A stretch of 41,807 nucleotides of DNA from assembly GCA_902788175.1 (NCBI GenBank), contig CADAJF010000029.1, positions 2,770-44,576 on the forward strand, read 5' to 3'. Source of the DNA: an uncultured Bacteroidia bacterium. Lineage in GTDB: Bacteria; Bacteroidota; Bacteroidia; Bacteroidales; UBA932. The translations under genes were made by a program, and so were the position numbers. This document shows, piece after piece, positions 17,727-25,128 of the stretch; the first letter of the stretch is position 1, and each line of letters opens with the position of its first letter. A model generated the notes under the pieces. That model made no database searches. It was not told the DNA's origin and saw only the letters and a list, made by a program, of their open reading frames with translations.

Positions 17727-17782
17727 AGGCAGCTTTTATCGCCCAACCCTCCAACTCTGATAAAAGGGAAGCCTGGGAGAAG

Positions 17783-18067
17783 ATGCAGGAGAGGCTCCTT
17801 CTCATGTGGCGTCCGGGCGTCAAGGAAATCGCCGACCACATAGACCACGCCGTCAGCCTTGCAGGCATAGAGCATGTGGGAATAGGCACCGATTTTGACG
17901 GTATCCTGATCCCGCCCAAAGGGCTGGAAGATATCTCCCGGATGGGTCTTCTTTGGGAAGAACTGGGCCGCCGCGGATACAGCCAATCGCAAATAAAGCG
18001 CCTTTCTGGCGGCAATTTGATGGCCGTTTTCAACAGAGTGATAAAATACTCTGAATCAGCCGATTAG
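17783..18067 (+). pseudogene. Membrane dipeptidase (M19), C-terminal fragment
   Basis: The downstream part of the split dipeptidase. The frame continues unbroken from ~17702; the ATG at 17783 is internal. It carries the family's late motif HVGIGTDFDGI (ligand region with Asp) and the ending LSGGNLMAVFNRV. Joined with the first part, the protein would be about 354 residues, the normal M19 length. As sequenced, neither half should be active. All motifs in both halves look intact, so the break is recent or a sequencing/assembly error. Confidence 0.8.
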
Positions 18068-18081
18068 AAAGATTCATCTAA

Positions 18082-18126
18082 AAAAGTAACACAAATGTTA
18101 TCTATATAAACACATATGTTACTTTT
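18082..18126. terminator. Inverted repeat between convergent genes, likely bidirectional terminator
   Basis: AAAAGTAACA at 18082-18091 pairs perfectly with TGTTACTTTT at 18117-18126 across an AT-rich 25-base spacer, and the stem carries A and T tracts on its outer sides. The inner sequence holds another TAACA/TGTTA pair (18087-18100). It lies between the dipeptidase stop (18067) and the cinA stop (18135), the expected place for a two-way terminator. The stem is AT-rich, so strength is uncertain. Confidence 0.5.
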
Positions 18127-18134
18127 GTTCTATT

Positions 18135-19394
18135 TCAATACTTTAACTCCTCAAGCAGCACTAAACGCAGAAAATTGAGTGCGGCGGCTGCAAAGCGTTC
18201 AATATTGCGTTTTCTGTCACTTTTGTAACAGTAGCTGGCAGTGCGCGTTCCCCTTGGAGTGGCCACGCCAATCCATACAGTTCCCACAGGATTTCGCTCG
18301 TCCCCGGAAGGACCGGCCAGACCTGTAGTAGAGACGGCATAGTCACTGCCGGTGAGGCGGCGAACACCTTCCGCCATAGCTGCTGCCACCTCGCTGCTCA
18401 CAACGCCATGTTCTGCGATGCATGCTGCCGGCACGCCCAATACCTGCTCCTTCACAGAAACTGCATAAGAGGTAACCGATCCCAGGAAATAGGCCGAACT
18501 GCCGGGGACGGAAGTTATCAAGTGAGCGATTTCTCCGCCCGTGCAGGATTCTGCGGCAGAGAGCGTCTTTCCAGCCTGTTTCAGAAGGGCGCCCACAGTA
18601 TCTTCCAGGGTAGAATCTTCTACAGCATATACCAAGGGGCCCAAAAGCTTCCTCAGAGCGCTCAGCTGCTCTTCCATTCTCTTCTCAACATCCTGACTAT
18701 CACCGCCATACACGGATAATCGCAGACGGATACCTGTCAGGGGATTGGGTAGATAAGCCAGGTGCATGTCTGCCGGAAGGGCATCTTCCCACTCAGCTAT
18801 GCGCTCTGACAGGGCAGATTCCGCTACGCCAAAGACCATGATACAGCGGTGGGCGATGGGCGCAAGCGACTGATGGACGCTGATATCCCTTATAACGGCC
18901 GGAATGGCGCCCACAGCCTCGTGCGGGACACCGGGAAGGGCATAGAGGGTTCCTCCTCCCTGAACGCCGCGAAAAACCATAATAGGGGCCGTTCCCAGGC
19001 GGTTTACAATGACTTCTGCCGTATCCGGTACCTGAGCCTGTGCAAGATTGGATGGTAAGACATCAAGACCCCGGCTGGAGAGGATACTGCGCACCATCTC
19101 CAACTGTCCGGGATGCTCCACAAGGCCTTTACTGCCGCTTAAGCGACCCAAAACAGCCTTGGTGATATCGTCCTTGGTGGGGCCCAGCCCACCGGTAGTG
19201 ATGACAATTGCATACCTGGACAGGGCATCCTGAAGCACGGAGGTGATTTCTTCCGGCTTGTCGCCCACCGAAAGCATGCGGGCCACATGGACACCAGCCC
19301 CCTCAAGGGCAGTTGCCAAGTGCGCAGAATTGGTGTCAACTACTTGACCTATAAGGATTTCGTCTCCTATAGTAACAATACAGGCTTGGATCAT
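18135..19394 (-). CDS. cinA: CinA-like protein (MoCF domain plus nicotinamide-nucleotide amidase)
   Basis: A 419-residue two-domain CinA. The N-terminal ~170 residues are the MoCF/COG1058 domain: IVTIGDEILIGQVVDTNSAH, TTGGLGPTKDDITK and YALPGVPHEA. In characterised members it acts as an ADP-ribose/NMN-type pyrophosphatase. The C-terminal ~160 residues are the PncC amidohydrolase: SAAESCTGGEIAHLI, SVTSYAVSVKEQVLGV and STTGLAGPSGD. PncC deamidates NMN to nicotinic acid mononucleotide, recycling the by-product of NAD-dependent DNA ligase. The start overlaps the stop of the DHODH-like gene by four bases. The name refers to competence induction in streptococci and is not evidence of competence here. 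Confidence 0.95.
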   Translation of the reverse strand: MIQACIVTIGDEILIGQVVDTNSAHLATALEGAGVHVARMLSVGDKPEEITSVLQDALSRYAIVITTGGLGPTKDDITKAVLGRLSGSKGLVEHPGQLEMVRSILSSRGLDVLPSNLAQAQVPDTAEVIVNRLGTAPIMVFRGVQGGGTLYALPGVPHEAVGAIPAVIRDISVHQSLAPIAHRCIMVFGVAESALSERIAEWEDALPADMHLAYLPNPLTGIRLRLSVYGGDSQDVEKRMEEQLSALRKLLGPLVYAVEDSTLEDTVGALLKQAGKTLSAAESCTGGEIAHLITSVPGSSAYFLGSVTSYAVSVKEQVLGVPAACIAEHGVVSSEVAAAMAEGVRRLTGSDYAVSTTGLAGPSGDERNPVGTVWIGVATPRGTRTASYCYKSDRKRNIERFAAAALNFLRLVLLEELKY

Positions 19395-20068
19395 ACTGGC
19401 TCTGTAGGATTATCATTCTTCAGGTACTTGATCAGGCGGGCAAGGGCCAGCGGCCCCATCTGAGTTTCCGTAATAGGAGCCCCCGCCTGCAGCTCTTCGA
19501 TAGCCTCTTCCGGGCTTCTGGCCATACCGATCACCGGCATTCTGAACTGACATTCCTGCATGGCCAGGCGCAACTTTCCTACATTGGGGGCAATCAGGCC
19601 GTCCAGTCCGGAAAGACGCGCACAGGACACCAGGGAATGGATTTCTTCCGGGGAATCATCCTGCGAAAGACGCAGAAAGATAGGTGTATAGGCCTCATAG
19701 CAAAGGCGAAGGGAGACTATCTCATCCAAGAGGGAGGAAATGTCTGCTACTTCACGGGACTGGATGCCTTTTTCTTCGCAGGGATCGATGATAATGAAGT
19801 CTGCGAAATCATACACCAGCGAGAAAGTATGGAAAATATCTTCAGAGAGATTGACCGCCAGAAGGGTCCGTTCACGCACTTTCTGCAGCTGGGAAATCCA
19901 GTCAAGAATCTCCTTTTGGGGCGGCACAAGGGTAAGAAAACCAGCTTTCAGATATCTTCTGGGGCACTTTTTGGGGTAATCGGCGGGACGAAACACCCCC
20001 ACAGGATTGGCGAATCTGAGCCCCATCAGCTCCAGGGCCAGCGATTTTTTATTTCTCGCAAAACACAT
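19391..20068 (-). CDS. Dihydroorotate dehydrogenase-like protein, degenerate
   Basis: A 225-residue protein that aligns by eye with the class 2 DHODH TIM barrel: ELMGLRFANPVGVF at the start, LAVNLSEDIF (the FMN-contacting Asn region), PIFLRLSQDDSPEEIHSL (in place of PxxVKxxPDxxxxE), GLDGLIAPN, and PVIGMARSPEEAIEELQAGA before the end. It is about 100 residues shorter than real enzymes (~320-340). The catalytic N-x-S-S-P-N loop is replaced by IIDPCEEKG, the FMN lysine in VKxxPD is an Arg, and the C-terminal GGI is GMA. I therefore infer it has lost dihydroorotate oxidation and perhaps FMN binding. It is co-transcribed with cinA (ATGA overlap) and has a promoter at 20091-20098. Confidence 0.65.
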   Translation of the reverse strand: MCFARNKKSLALELMGLRFANPVGVFRPADYPKKCPRRYLKAGFLTLVPPQKEILDWISQLQKVRERTLLAVNLSEDIFHTFSLVYDFADFIIIDPCEEKGIQSREVADISSLLDEIVSLRLCYEAYTPIFLRLSQDDSPEEIHSLVSCARLSGLDGLIAPNVGKLRLAMQECQFRMPVIGMARSPEEAIEELQAGAPITETQMGPLALARLIKYLKNDNPTEPV

Positions 20069-20090
20069 GACAATACCTTCTTATGCCATG

Positions 20091-20098
20091 CAAAGATA
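20091..20098 (-). promoter_or_regulatory. -7 box for the DHODH-like/cinA operon
   Basis: The minus strand reads TATCTTTG, an exact TAnnTTTG match, 22 bases before the ATG at 20068 and just after the XRE gene stop at 20106. Confidence 0.65.
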
Positions 20099-20105
20099 CT
20101 AATAT

Positions 20106-20453
20106 TTACTCTTTTGAACGAAATTCCTGGTAGGTATTGTCGTCGTAGAAGACCAGGATACGGTCAATTTTTCTGGGTTCTGAGAGGGAAGGTAGGGAAA
20201 AAAGCTCCATTTGAGCCATGTCTGCGGCCTGTTCCGGGCTAATTTCCCGGTACATGCGGCCTTTACCCGTCATTAACCAATCCAGGTTCAGGCGGGGGAA
20301 GTGGAGAAGGAGACTCTCCAAAAAGTCATAGCCCGGCTTATTGCGGCCGGAAAGAATATGGGAGACACTTCCGCGCGCTACGGAGAGTGTGTCCGCCAAC
20401 TGCGTTTGCGTAAGGTTTTCCGCCTGCAAAAATTGAGAAAGACGCCGATTCAT
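20106..20453 (-). CDS. XRE-family helix-turn-helix regulator
   Basis: A 115-residue DNA-binding protein. Residues ~4-55 are a Cro/CI-type HTH: LSQFLQAENLTQTQLADTLS, ARGSVSHILSGRNKPGYDFLE. It continues with FPRLNLDWLMTGKGRMYR, a segment that recurs in Bacteroidota XRE regulators. The ~45-residue tail has no recognisable sensor domain. The frame is open to 20549, but the ATG at 20453 is preferred because a well-formed promoter (20474-20505) lies inside the longer frame. Target genes are unknown. It is transcribed toward the DHODH-like/cinA operon. Confidence 0.88.
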   Translation of the reverse strand: MNRRLSQFLQAENLTQTQLADTLSVARGSVSHILSGRNKPGYDFLESLLLHFPRLNLDWLMTGKGRMYREISPEQAADMAQMELFSLPSLSEPRKIDRILVFYDDNTYQEFRSKE

Positions 20454-20473
20454 TTTTCCAAACTTAAGCACTA

Positions 20474-20505
20474 CAAATGTAAAACTATTTTCGGTAAAAT
20501 ACAAA
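20474..20505 (-). promoter_or_regulatory. Promoter of the XRE regulator gene
   Basis: On the minus strand TTTG (20502-20505), 20 bases, then TACATTTG (20474-20481). Both boxes and the spacing match the Bacteroidota consensus. It ends 20 bases before the ATG at 20453 and decides that start. Confidence 0.75.
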
Positions 20506-20903
20506 CCAAAGGACGAGGGCAGGGGATAGGTATTAGGCATTATTACCATAATTAGATATAAAGCAATTATTTAGTAAAATAATATTAAATAGTTGATTTT
20601 TAAAGTGTATATAAATAATTAGCATACTAAAATAAGAATTTTTGATGCCAGATTTTATGAAACAATTCGAATAATCTCTCAACTATCTCCATTTAACTTT
20701 AGCTAAAAATAATAAGTGTCTGATTTTAACTCATTTATATCAAACATAAATCGACTGAGTACAAGTGCTAAACAGTTTTAGCAAACCGCTCTCGGCCGGA
20801 GCAAGGCACCTCGCTCAATTATACATAAGTGAACAAAAATCGCTTGACATGTATTTCACTTTTGTAACTCAACTGACTACTCTTCTCATCAATTTTTGCG
20901 AGA
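20506..20903. other. AT-rich non-coding spacer with a GC-rich hairpin patch
   Basis: No ORF here looks coding. The first part (~20540-20760) is very AT-rich. At ~20769-20786 a perfect seven-base stem TGCTAAA/TTTAGCA with a CAGT loop is followed by a GC-rich patch (20787-20818) in which GCTC and GAGC elements can form alternative hairpins. Further on, AAGTGAA (20827-20833) and TTCACTT (20855-20861) form an inverted repeat. This could be a small RNA, a regulatory leader or the remnant of a repeat element. It does not fold as a tRNA by eye. Confidence 0.4.
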
Positions 20904-20935
20904 TTTGAGTATTTACGATAATTGGTATAACTTTG
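20904..20935 (+). promoter_or_regulatory. Promoter of the queA-like gene
   Basis: TTTG (20904-20907), 20 bases, then TAACTTTG (20928-20935). Both elements and the spacing match the Bacteroidota consensus. It ends 19 bases before the ATG at 20955. Confidence 0.78.
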
Positions 20936-20954
20936 TCGGAAATATTGAATTCTC

Positions 20955-22163
20955 ATGATACCTGAAATTCACATAGAAGACTACAATTATCCCCTGGACG
21001 ATGCCAGGATAGCGAAATACCCCCTTGAGCAGCGGGATCAATCCAAACTGCTCATCTATAAGAAAGGTGCCATCAGCGAAACGCTCTTCAGCGATCTTCC
21101 TTCTCTGTTGCCGGATAATGCCCTTCTGGTATGCAACGATACCAAAGTGGTTCCTGCCCGCCTGCATTTTCAGCGCCATAGCGGTGCCCATATAGAGATT
21201 TTCTGCCTGGAGCCCCTGGACCCGGCAGAATACAACCTCTCGTTTGCCGCTACTGAAACATGCACATGGAAATGCGTGATTGGCAATGCCAAGAAGTGGA
21301 AAGATGACACATTGGAGCTTTATTGCCCCGACAAAGAGGCACCTGCCGCTTCACTTGGACTTCAGGCGCGCCTTCTTGGCAGGGACGGGAAAACCGGCAG
21401 CGTATGTTTCTCCTGGACGGACGGATCCCCCTTTTCTCGGGTACTGGAAGTAGCCGGTACAGTTCCCATCCCGCCCTATCTGAACCGGGAGTCGGAGCCG
21501 CTGGATACGGAGCGCTACCAAACCCTATATGCGCATATAAGAGGCTCTGTAGCAGCCCCTACGGCCGGTCTGCACTTTACCCAAAAGATCCTTGATGCCA
21601 TCCGTGAACGGGGCATCGGGATGGAAACAGTGTGCCTGCATGTGGGGGCGGGAACCTTCCTTCCCGTCAAATCTTCCCTGGTCAGCGAACATCCCATGCA
21701 CCGGGAGCCTTTTGTTGTCTCCAGAAAACTCCTTGAGCGCCTACATGAGGGCGGCTCACCTGTAGTTGCCATAGGAACCACCTCTGTACGCACACTGGAA
21801 TCTCTCTATTATATGGGTGTAAGCTGCCTGGAAAACGGCTGCCCCCAAGACGTGGAGCAGTGGGCTCCCTACATGAGGGAATATCCTTACAGCACCCAGG
21901 AAGCGCTGGGTGCACTCATCCATTACCTGGATTCCCACAAGATGGACAGCCTGGTGGCCGGCACACGGATTATCATCGTTCCCGGCTTCCGCTTCCGGAT
22001 TGTGGAAAGGCTCATTACCAACTTCCACCAGCCAGAAAGCACGCTTATCCTGCTGGTATCGGCCTTTGTGGGAGGGGACTGGCGCAGCATTTACGACTAT
22101 GCCCTTGAGCACGGTTTCCGTTTCCTCAGCTACGGCGACAGTTCATTATTGGAAAGGGCGTAA
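20955..22163 (+). CDS. QueA-like S-adenosylmethionine:tRNA ribosyltransferase-isomerase (long form)
   Basis: A 402-residue QueA-family protein. QueA transfers the ribosyl part of S-adenosylmethionine to preQ1 in tRNA, making epoxyqueuosine. Family motifs are present: NDTKVVPARL, VPIPPYLNRE, PTAGLHFTQKIL, CLHVGAGTFLPV, AIGTTSVRTLESL, TNFHQPESTLILLVSAF and the final FRFLSYGD. It is about 45 residues longer than E. coli QueA (356); extra sequence sits around 295-330, after the TSVRTLES motif. Many Bacteroidota carry a standard QueA plus a longer paralogue, and this resembles the longer one, so the exact role is uncertain and I give no symbol. It stands alone behind its own promoter. Confidence 0.88.
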   Translation: MIPEIHIEDYNYPLDDARIAKYPLEQRDQSKLLIYKKGAISETLFSDLPSLLPDNALLVCNDTKVVPARLHFQRHSGAHIEIFCLEPLDPAEYNLSFAATETCTWKCVIGNAKKWKDDTLELYCPDKEAPAASLGLQARLLGRDGKTGSVCFSWTDGSPFSRVLEVAGTVPIPPYLNRESEPLDTERYQTLYAHIRGSVAAPTAGLHFTQKILDAIRERGIGMETVCLHVGAGTFLPVKSSLVSEHPMHREPFVVSRKLLERLHEGGSPVVAIGTTSVRTLESLYYMGVSCLENGCPQDVEQWAPYMREYPYSTQEALGALIHYLDSHKMDSLVAGTRIIIVPGFRFRIVERLITNFHQPESTLILLVSAFVGGDWRSIYDYALEHGFRFLSYGDSSLLERA

Positions 22164-22188
22164 TTTTGGAATATAATTTGTAGCTTTG
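22161..22188 (+). promoter_or_regulatory. Two candidate -7 boxes for the acyltransferase gene
   Basis: TAATTTTG (22161-22168, overlapping the queA-like stop) and TAGCTTTG (22181-22188) both match TAnnTTTG. The second is 26 bases before the ATG at 22215 and is the better placed. Neither has a clear TTG box at the right distance. Confidence 0.5.
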
Positions 22189-22214
22189 CACTGCCAAAAG
22201 AGAGCACGTACACT

Positions 22215-23375
22215 ATGGACCTGACCGAATACAGCGATATCGCCCCTTTTACCGATGAAGAAGCATCGGCAGCCTTAACCCGCCTTTCCAATCACCCCAA
22301 TACCAAGTGGGTCTCCAAGGTGATTTTTCCGGACAAACCGGAAACTTTCCTGCAGGAGCTCCTGAAAAGCATCCATACGGTGGACGAATTCCAGTCCATC
22401 GTCATGTCCAAAGCCATTGACTGGGTTATCCAGACCAGCATGAGCCAGTTTACCTATGAGGGCATAGAAAAACTCAAAGCCCTGGACGGCAATTACCTGG
22501 CCATGTCCAACCACCGGGACATTATTCTGGACCCGGCCCTCACCCAGTTGGTGCTGGAGCGCAACGGGCTTCCCGGCACGCAGATTTGCGTAGGAGACAA
22601 CCTTCTCAAAGTCAAGTCGGTAGAGCTTCTTATCCGCTCCAACCGCATGATCAAGGTTATCCGCGGCATATCGGCCCGGGAACTCTATCTTTCTTCGCAG
22701 CTGCTTTCCCGCTATATCCGGGAAACCATCACTTCCGGCACAGCGTCGGTGTGGATTGCCCAGCGGCAGGGCCGCACCAAGGACGGCATGGACACCACAG
22801 AGCAAGGCCTCCTGAAAATGCTGGACATGAGCGGAACGGGAGATTTTGTCCATAATTTCATGCAGCTGCACCTGGTCCCGCTCAGCATTTCCTATGAGTA
22901 CGAACCCTGTGACATCCTCAAGGCCCGGGAGCTCCTGATTTCCCGTACCCAGAAATACGTAAAAGGGGAGACCGAAGACCTGCAAAGCATCATGATGGGT
23001 ATCCGTCAGCCCAAGGGCCAGGTACACCTGAAGGTGGGGGACCCGCTCACGGAAGATGAAATCCGCGAAGCTTCCTTCTGCGACAAGAATGACCGCTACC
23101 AGCAAATCCGCCACGCCATGGACCGGCGCATCGTCAGCGGCTACAGGCTCTGGAAAACCAATTACATGGCCCACGACATGGTGACGGAGAGCAAAACTTA
23201 CGCAGACCGCTATACCATCGAGGACCTGGAGTCCTTCAAATCCTATCTGGCCCAGCGCATGATGATGGTAGAGCCCAACCTGGACCGCGAAGCCCTCATG
23301 GACATCCTGCTGCACATTTACAGCAATCCTGTCCTGGCCAAGGAGGAAATGAGCTCCGACACTACTACAGATTAA
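22215..23375 (+). CDS. PlsC-like glycerophosphate acyltransferase
   Basis: A 386-residue acyltransferase-domain protein. The LAMSNHRDIILDPAL segment (residues ~96-110) is the block I active-site region in the variant usual for this Bacteroidota family. VWIAQRQGRTKDG is block III-like, and LHLVPLSISYEYEP is block IV-like. Such enzymes acylate lysophosphatidate or a similar glycerolipid in phospholipid synthesis; the substrate here is inferred. No membrane segment is obvious, so it is probably peripheral. The last 11 bases overlap the convergent antiporter gene. Confidence 0.83.
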   Translation: MDLTEYSDIAPFTDEEASAALTRLSNHPNTKWVSKVIFPDKPETFLQELLKSIHTVDEFQSIVMSKAIDWVIQTSMSQFTYEGIEKLKALDGNYLAMSNHRDIILDPALTQLVLERNGLPGTQICVGDNLLKVKSVELLIRSNRMIKVIRGISARELYLSSQLLSRYIRETITSGTASVWIAQRQGRTKDGMDTTEQGLLKMLDMSGTGDFVHNFMQLHLVPLSISYEYEPCDILKARELLISRTQKYVKGETEDLQSIMMGIRQPKGQVHLKVGDPLTEDEIREASFCDKNDRYQQIRHAMDRRIVSGYRLWKTNYMAHDMVTESKTYADRYTIEDLESFKSYLAQRMMMVEPNLDREALMDILLHIYSNPVLAKEEMSSDTTTD

Positions 23376-24327
23376 TAATCAGATAGACCATGTATGCAAC
23401 CCACAGGAGGAGGAAAAACACGCCTTCTGCGCGGTCCAGCAGGCCTTTTTTACCCATATAGCAGCTAAGGAGAAGAGCCACTGCACTGGACAGGAGCGCC
23501 GCCAGGTCCACGTAGCTGATCTGGCCAAAGGAGAGGGGGTGGATCAGGGCCGACCCTCCCAGGATGAGCAGGATGTTGAAGACGTTGGAGCCGATGATGT
23601 TTCCCAGCGCCAGCTGCCCCTTTTTCTTGACCGCCGCCGCCACGCAAGTGGCCAGTTCCGGCATGGATGTTCCGCCGGCAAGAAGGGTGATGGCGATGAA
23701 TTTGTCGCTCACGCCTTGCTCACGGGCAATATAAGTAGCGGCATCTACAAAGAGGTTTCCGCCGTATACAAGGGCTGCAAGGCCGCCAGCGATCATGGCA
23801 AGGGCCAGGACAGGTTTCAGTTCCTTAACCGGGCCTTCCGAAGAAGCCTCCGTCTCTTTTCCCTTAACGAAGGAAAGCACCATATACAGGAGGAAGAGCG
23901 CCACCAGAATACCGCCGTCCAGGCGGCTGAGTCCGTCTTCCGTACCTAAACCGAAGAGCGTATAGCCCAGGCCCAGCACAATAAGAAGGACCGTGACGAG
24001 CAGATTGACGGGGATATCCTTACGACGGTTATCGGCCGTGATGGTGATGGGCAGGATGACGGCGGTAAGGCCCAGGATGAGCAGCGTATTGAAAATGTTG
24101 GAGCCGACTACATTACCCAACGATATGCTGGAATTGCCCTGCACGGCGCCGATGAAACTGACCACCATCTCCGGGGCCGATGTTCCCATTCCTACGATGG
24201 TGAGGCCGATGACAAACTCACTGAGGCCGAAGCGCCTGGCTATTCCCGAGGCTCCTTCCACCAGATAATCAGCGCCGAAGACCACCAGCGCAAGGCCTGC
24301 GAGCAAAAAGAAAATTTGCAGCAACAT
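23365..24327 (-). CDS. Calcium/sodium antiporter (CaCA family, YrbG-like)
   Basis: A 320-residue inner-membrane cation exchanger with ten hydrophobic segments. The two inverted alpha-repeats are clear: VIGLTIVGMGTSAPEMVVS with GNVVGSNIFNTLLILG in the first half, and AITLLAGGTSMPELATCVAA with GNIIGSNVFNILLILG in the second. The G-T-S-x-P-E motifs carry the ion-binding glutamates. The acidic/basic loop between the halves (about 155-170, SFVKGKETEASSEG) is cytoplasmic. It exchanges Ca2+ for Na+ (or H+) in known relatives. It is monocistronic, with a promoter box at 24354-24361. Confidence 0.94.
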   Translation of the reverse strand: MLLQIFFLLAGLALVVFGADYLVEGASGIARRFGLSEFVIGLTIVGMGTSAPEMVVSFIGAVQGNSSISLGNVVGSNIFNTLLILGLTAVILPITITADNRRKDIPVNLLVTVLLIVLGLGYTLFGLGTEDGLSRLDGGILVALFLLYMVLSFVKGKETEASSEGPVKELKPVLALAMIAGGLAALVYGGNLFVDAATYIAREQGVSDKFIAITLLAGGTSMPELATCVAAAVKKKGQLALGNIIGSNVFNILLILGGSALIHPLSFGQISYVDLAALLSSAVALLLSCYMGKKGLLDRAEGVFFLLLWVAYMVYLIINL

Positions 24328-24353
24328 CTCTGATTCTGTCTATATTCCAAAAG

Positions 24354-24361
24354 CAAAAATA
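24354..24361 (-). promoter_or_regulatory. -7 box for the antiporter gene
   Basis: The minus strand reads TATTTTTG (TAnnTTTG), 26 bases before the ATG at 24327. Confidence 0.6.
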
Positions 24362-24383
24362 ATGATTATTTACGGATTTTTCT

Positions 24384-24391
24384 TACTTTTG
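24384..24391 (+). promoter_or_regulatory. -7 box for the lipoprotein/M6 protease operon
   Basis: TACTTTTG matches TAnnTTTG, 20 bases before the ATG at 24412. It is divergent from the antiporter promoter 22 bases away. Confidence 0.65.
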
Positions 24392-24411
24392 TAGAGTACT
24401 AGACCAAAAAA

Positions 24412-25128
24412 ATGCGCTTTCTCTCCCTGCCCGCTGCATTGGGCATTCTGCTGGGCCTCACTTGCCTGGCCTCCTGCCGGATCCGTCCCAAGGATACCCC
24501 ATGGCAGGAGAGTTCGTTCGTTGTCAACGGACGGGAGGGAGATACGCAGCTCACCCCTTCGGCCGATATCCAGACCCTCCGCTTCTCCCTTTACTGCGAG
24601 TTGGACGAATGGACGGTCCGCGAGGAAGGAACTCCGGCGGACTGGGCCCTCCTGAGCAGCCAGAAAAGCCGCGTAGAGCACTATTGGGACATCTCCGTCC
24701 AACTCACGGAAAACACCTCCAGCAGCCCCCGCAAGGCCGTTTTTATCTTCTCCTGTGAAGACAAGGAGCGCCGCGTGAGCATAGTCCAGTCCGTGGAAGA
24801 CCCTATCTTCCGCATACAAACCGTAGGCGCTTACGGCGTTCCCGGCGGCGATGTAGTCTATGATCCGGAGCACTTCCAGACAGCACGGCTGTACTATGGA
24901 GACAAGATGTCTTTCCGTTGGATGGATCTGTCGGGTGCCCGGGTAGCCAGCCTCAGCGGCTTTCCCCGTGCCCTGGAACCCGGGATGCTCTTTACCGTCA
25001 GTTACAGTGTAGTGGAAAACGGCTTTACCCGTGCGGGAGCATCCTTCCCTGTACAGGTTATCCGTGTCCGGGAACCGCTGGTATGGATCAAAAAAGACGA
25101 GTCCACCTATTTCATCATCCGGCCATGA
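24412..25128 (+). CDS. BACON-like lipoprotein
   Basis: A 238-residue lipoprotein. The signal peptide ends in a lipobox (CLASC, Cys22). A BACON-like beta-sandwich follows: a run of alternating strands with WTVREEGTPADWALL, the SQLTENTSSSPRKAVFIF-like strand and VSIVQS. This pattern is common in Bacteroidota surface lipoproteins that bind carbohydrate or mucin. The C-terminal half (~135-238) is a second beta-rich region without a name. No DUF assignment was possible by eye. Its stop overlaps the ATG of the M6 protease by four bases, so the two are translationally coupled and probably act at the same surface site. Confidence 0.72.
   Translation: MRFLSLPAALGILLGLTCLASCRIRPKDTPWQESSFVVNGREGDTQLTPSADIQTLRFSLYCELDEWTVREEGTPADWALLSSQKSRVEHYWDISVQLTENTSSSPRKAVFIFSCEDKERRVSIVQSVEDPIFRIQTVGAYGVPGGDVVYDPEHFQTARLYYGDKMSFRWMDLSGARVASLSGFPRALEPGMLFTVSYSVVENGFTRAGASFPVQVIRVREPLVWIKKDESTYFIIRP

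Noticed and set aside
20769-20820. Possible tRNA in the spacer before the queA-like gene
   Set aside because: No cloverleaf, no T-loop GTTCGA-type sequence and no CCA end could be fitted.
24918-25124. Extension of the M6 protease frame upstream of its signal peptide
   Set aside because: It lies out of frame inside the lipoprotein gene; the ATG at 25125 begins a clean signal peptide.
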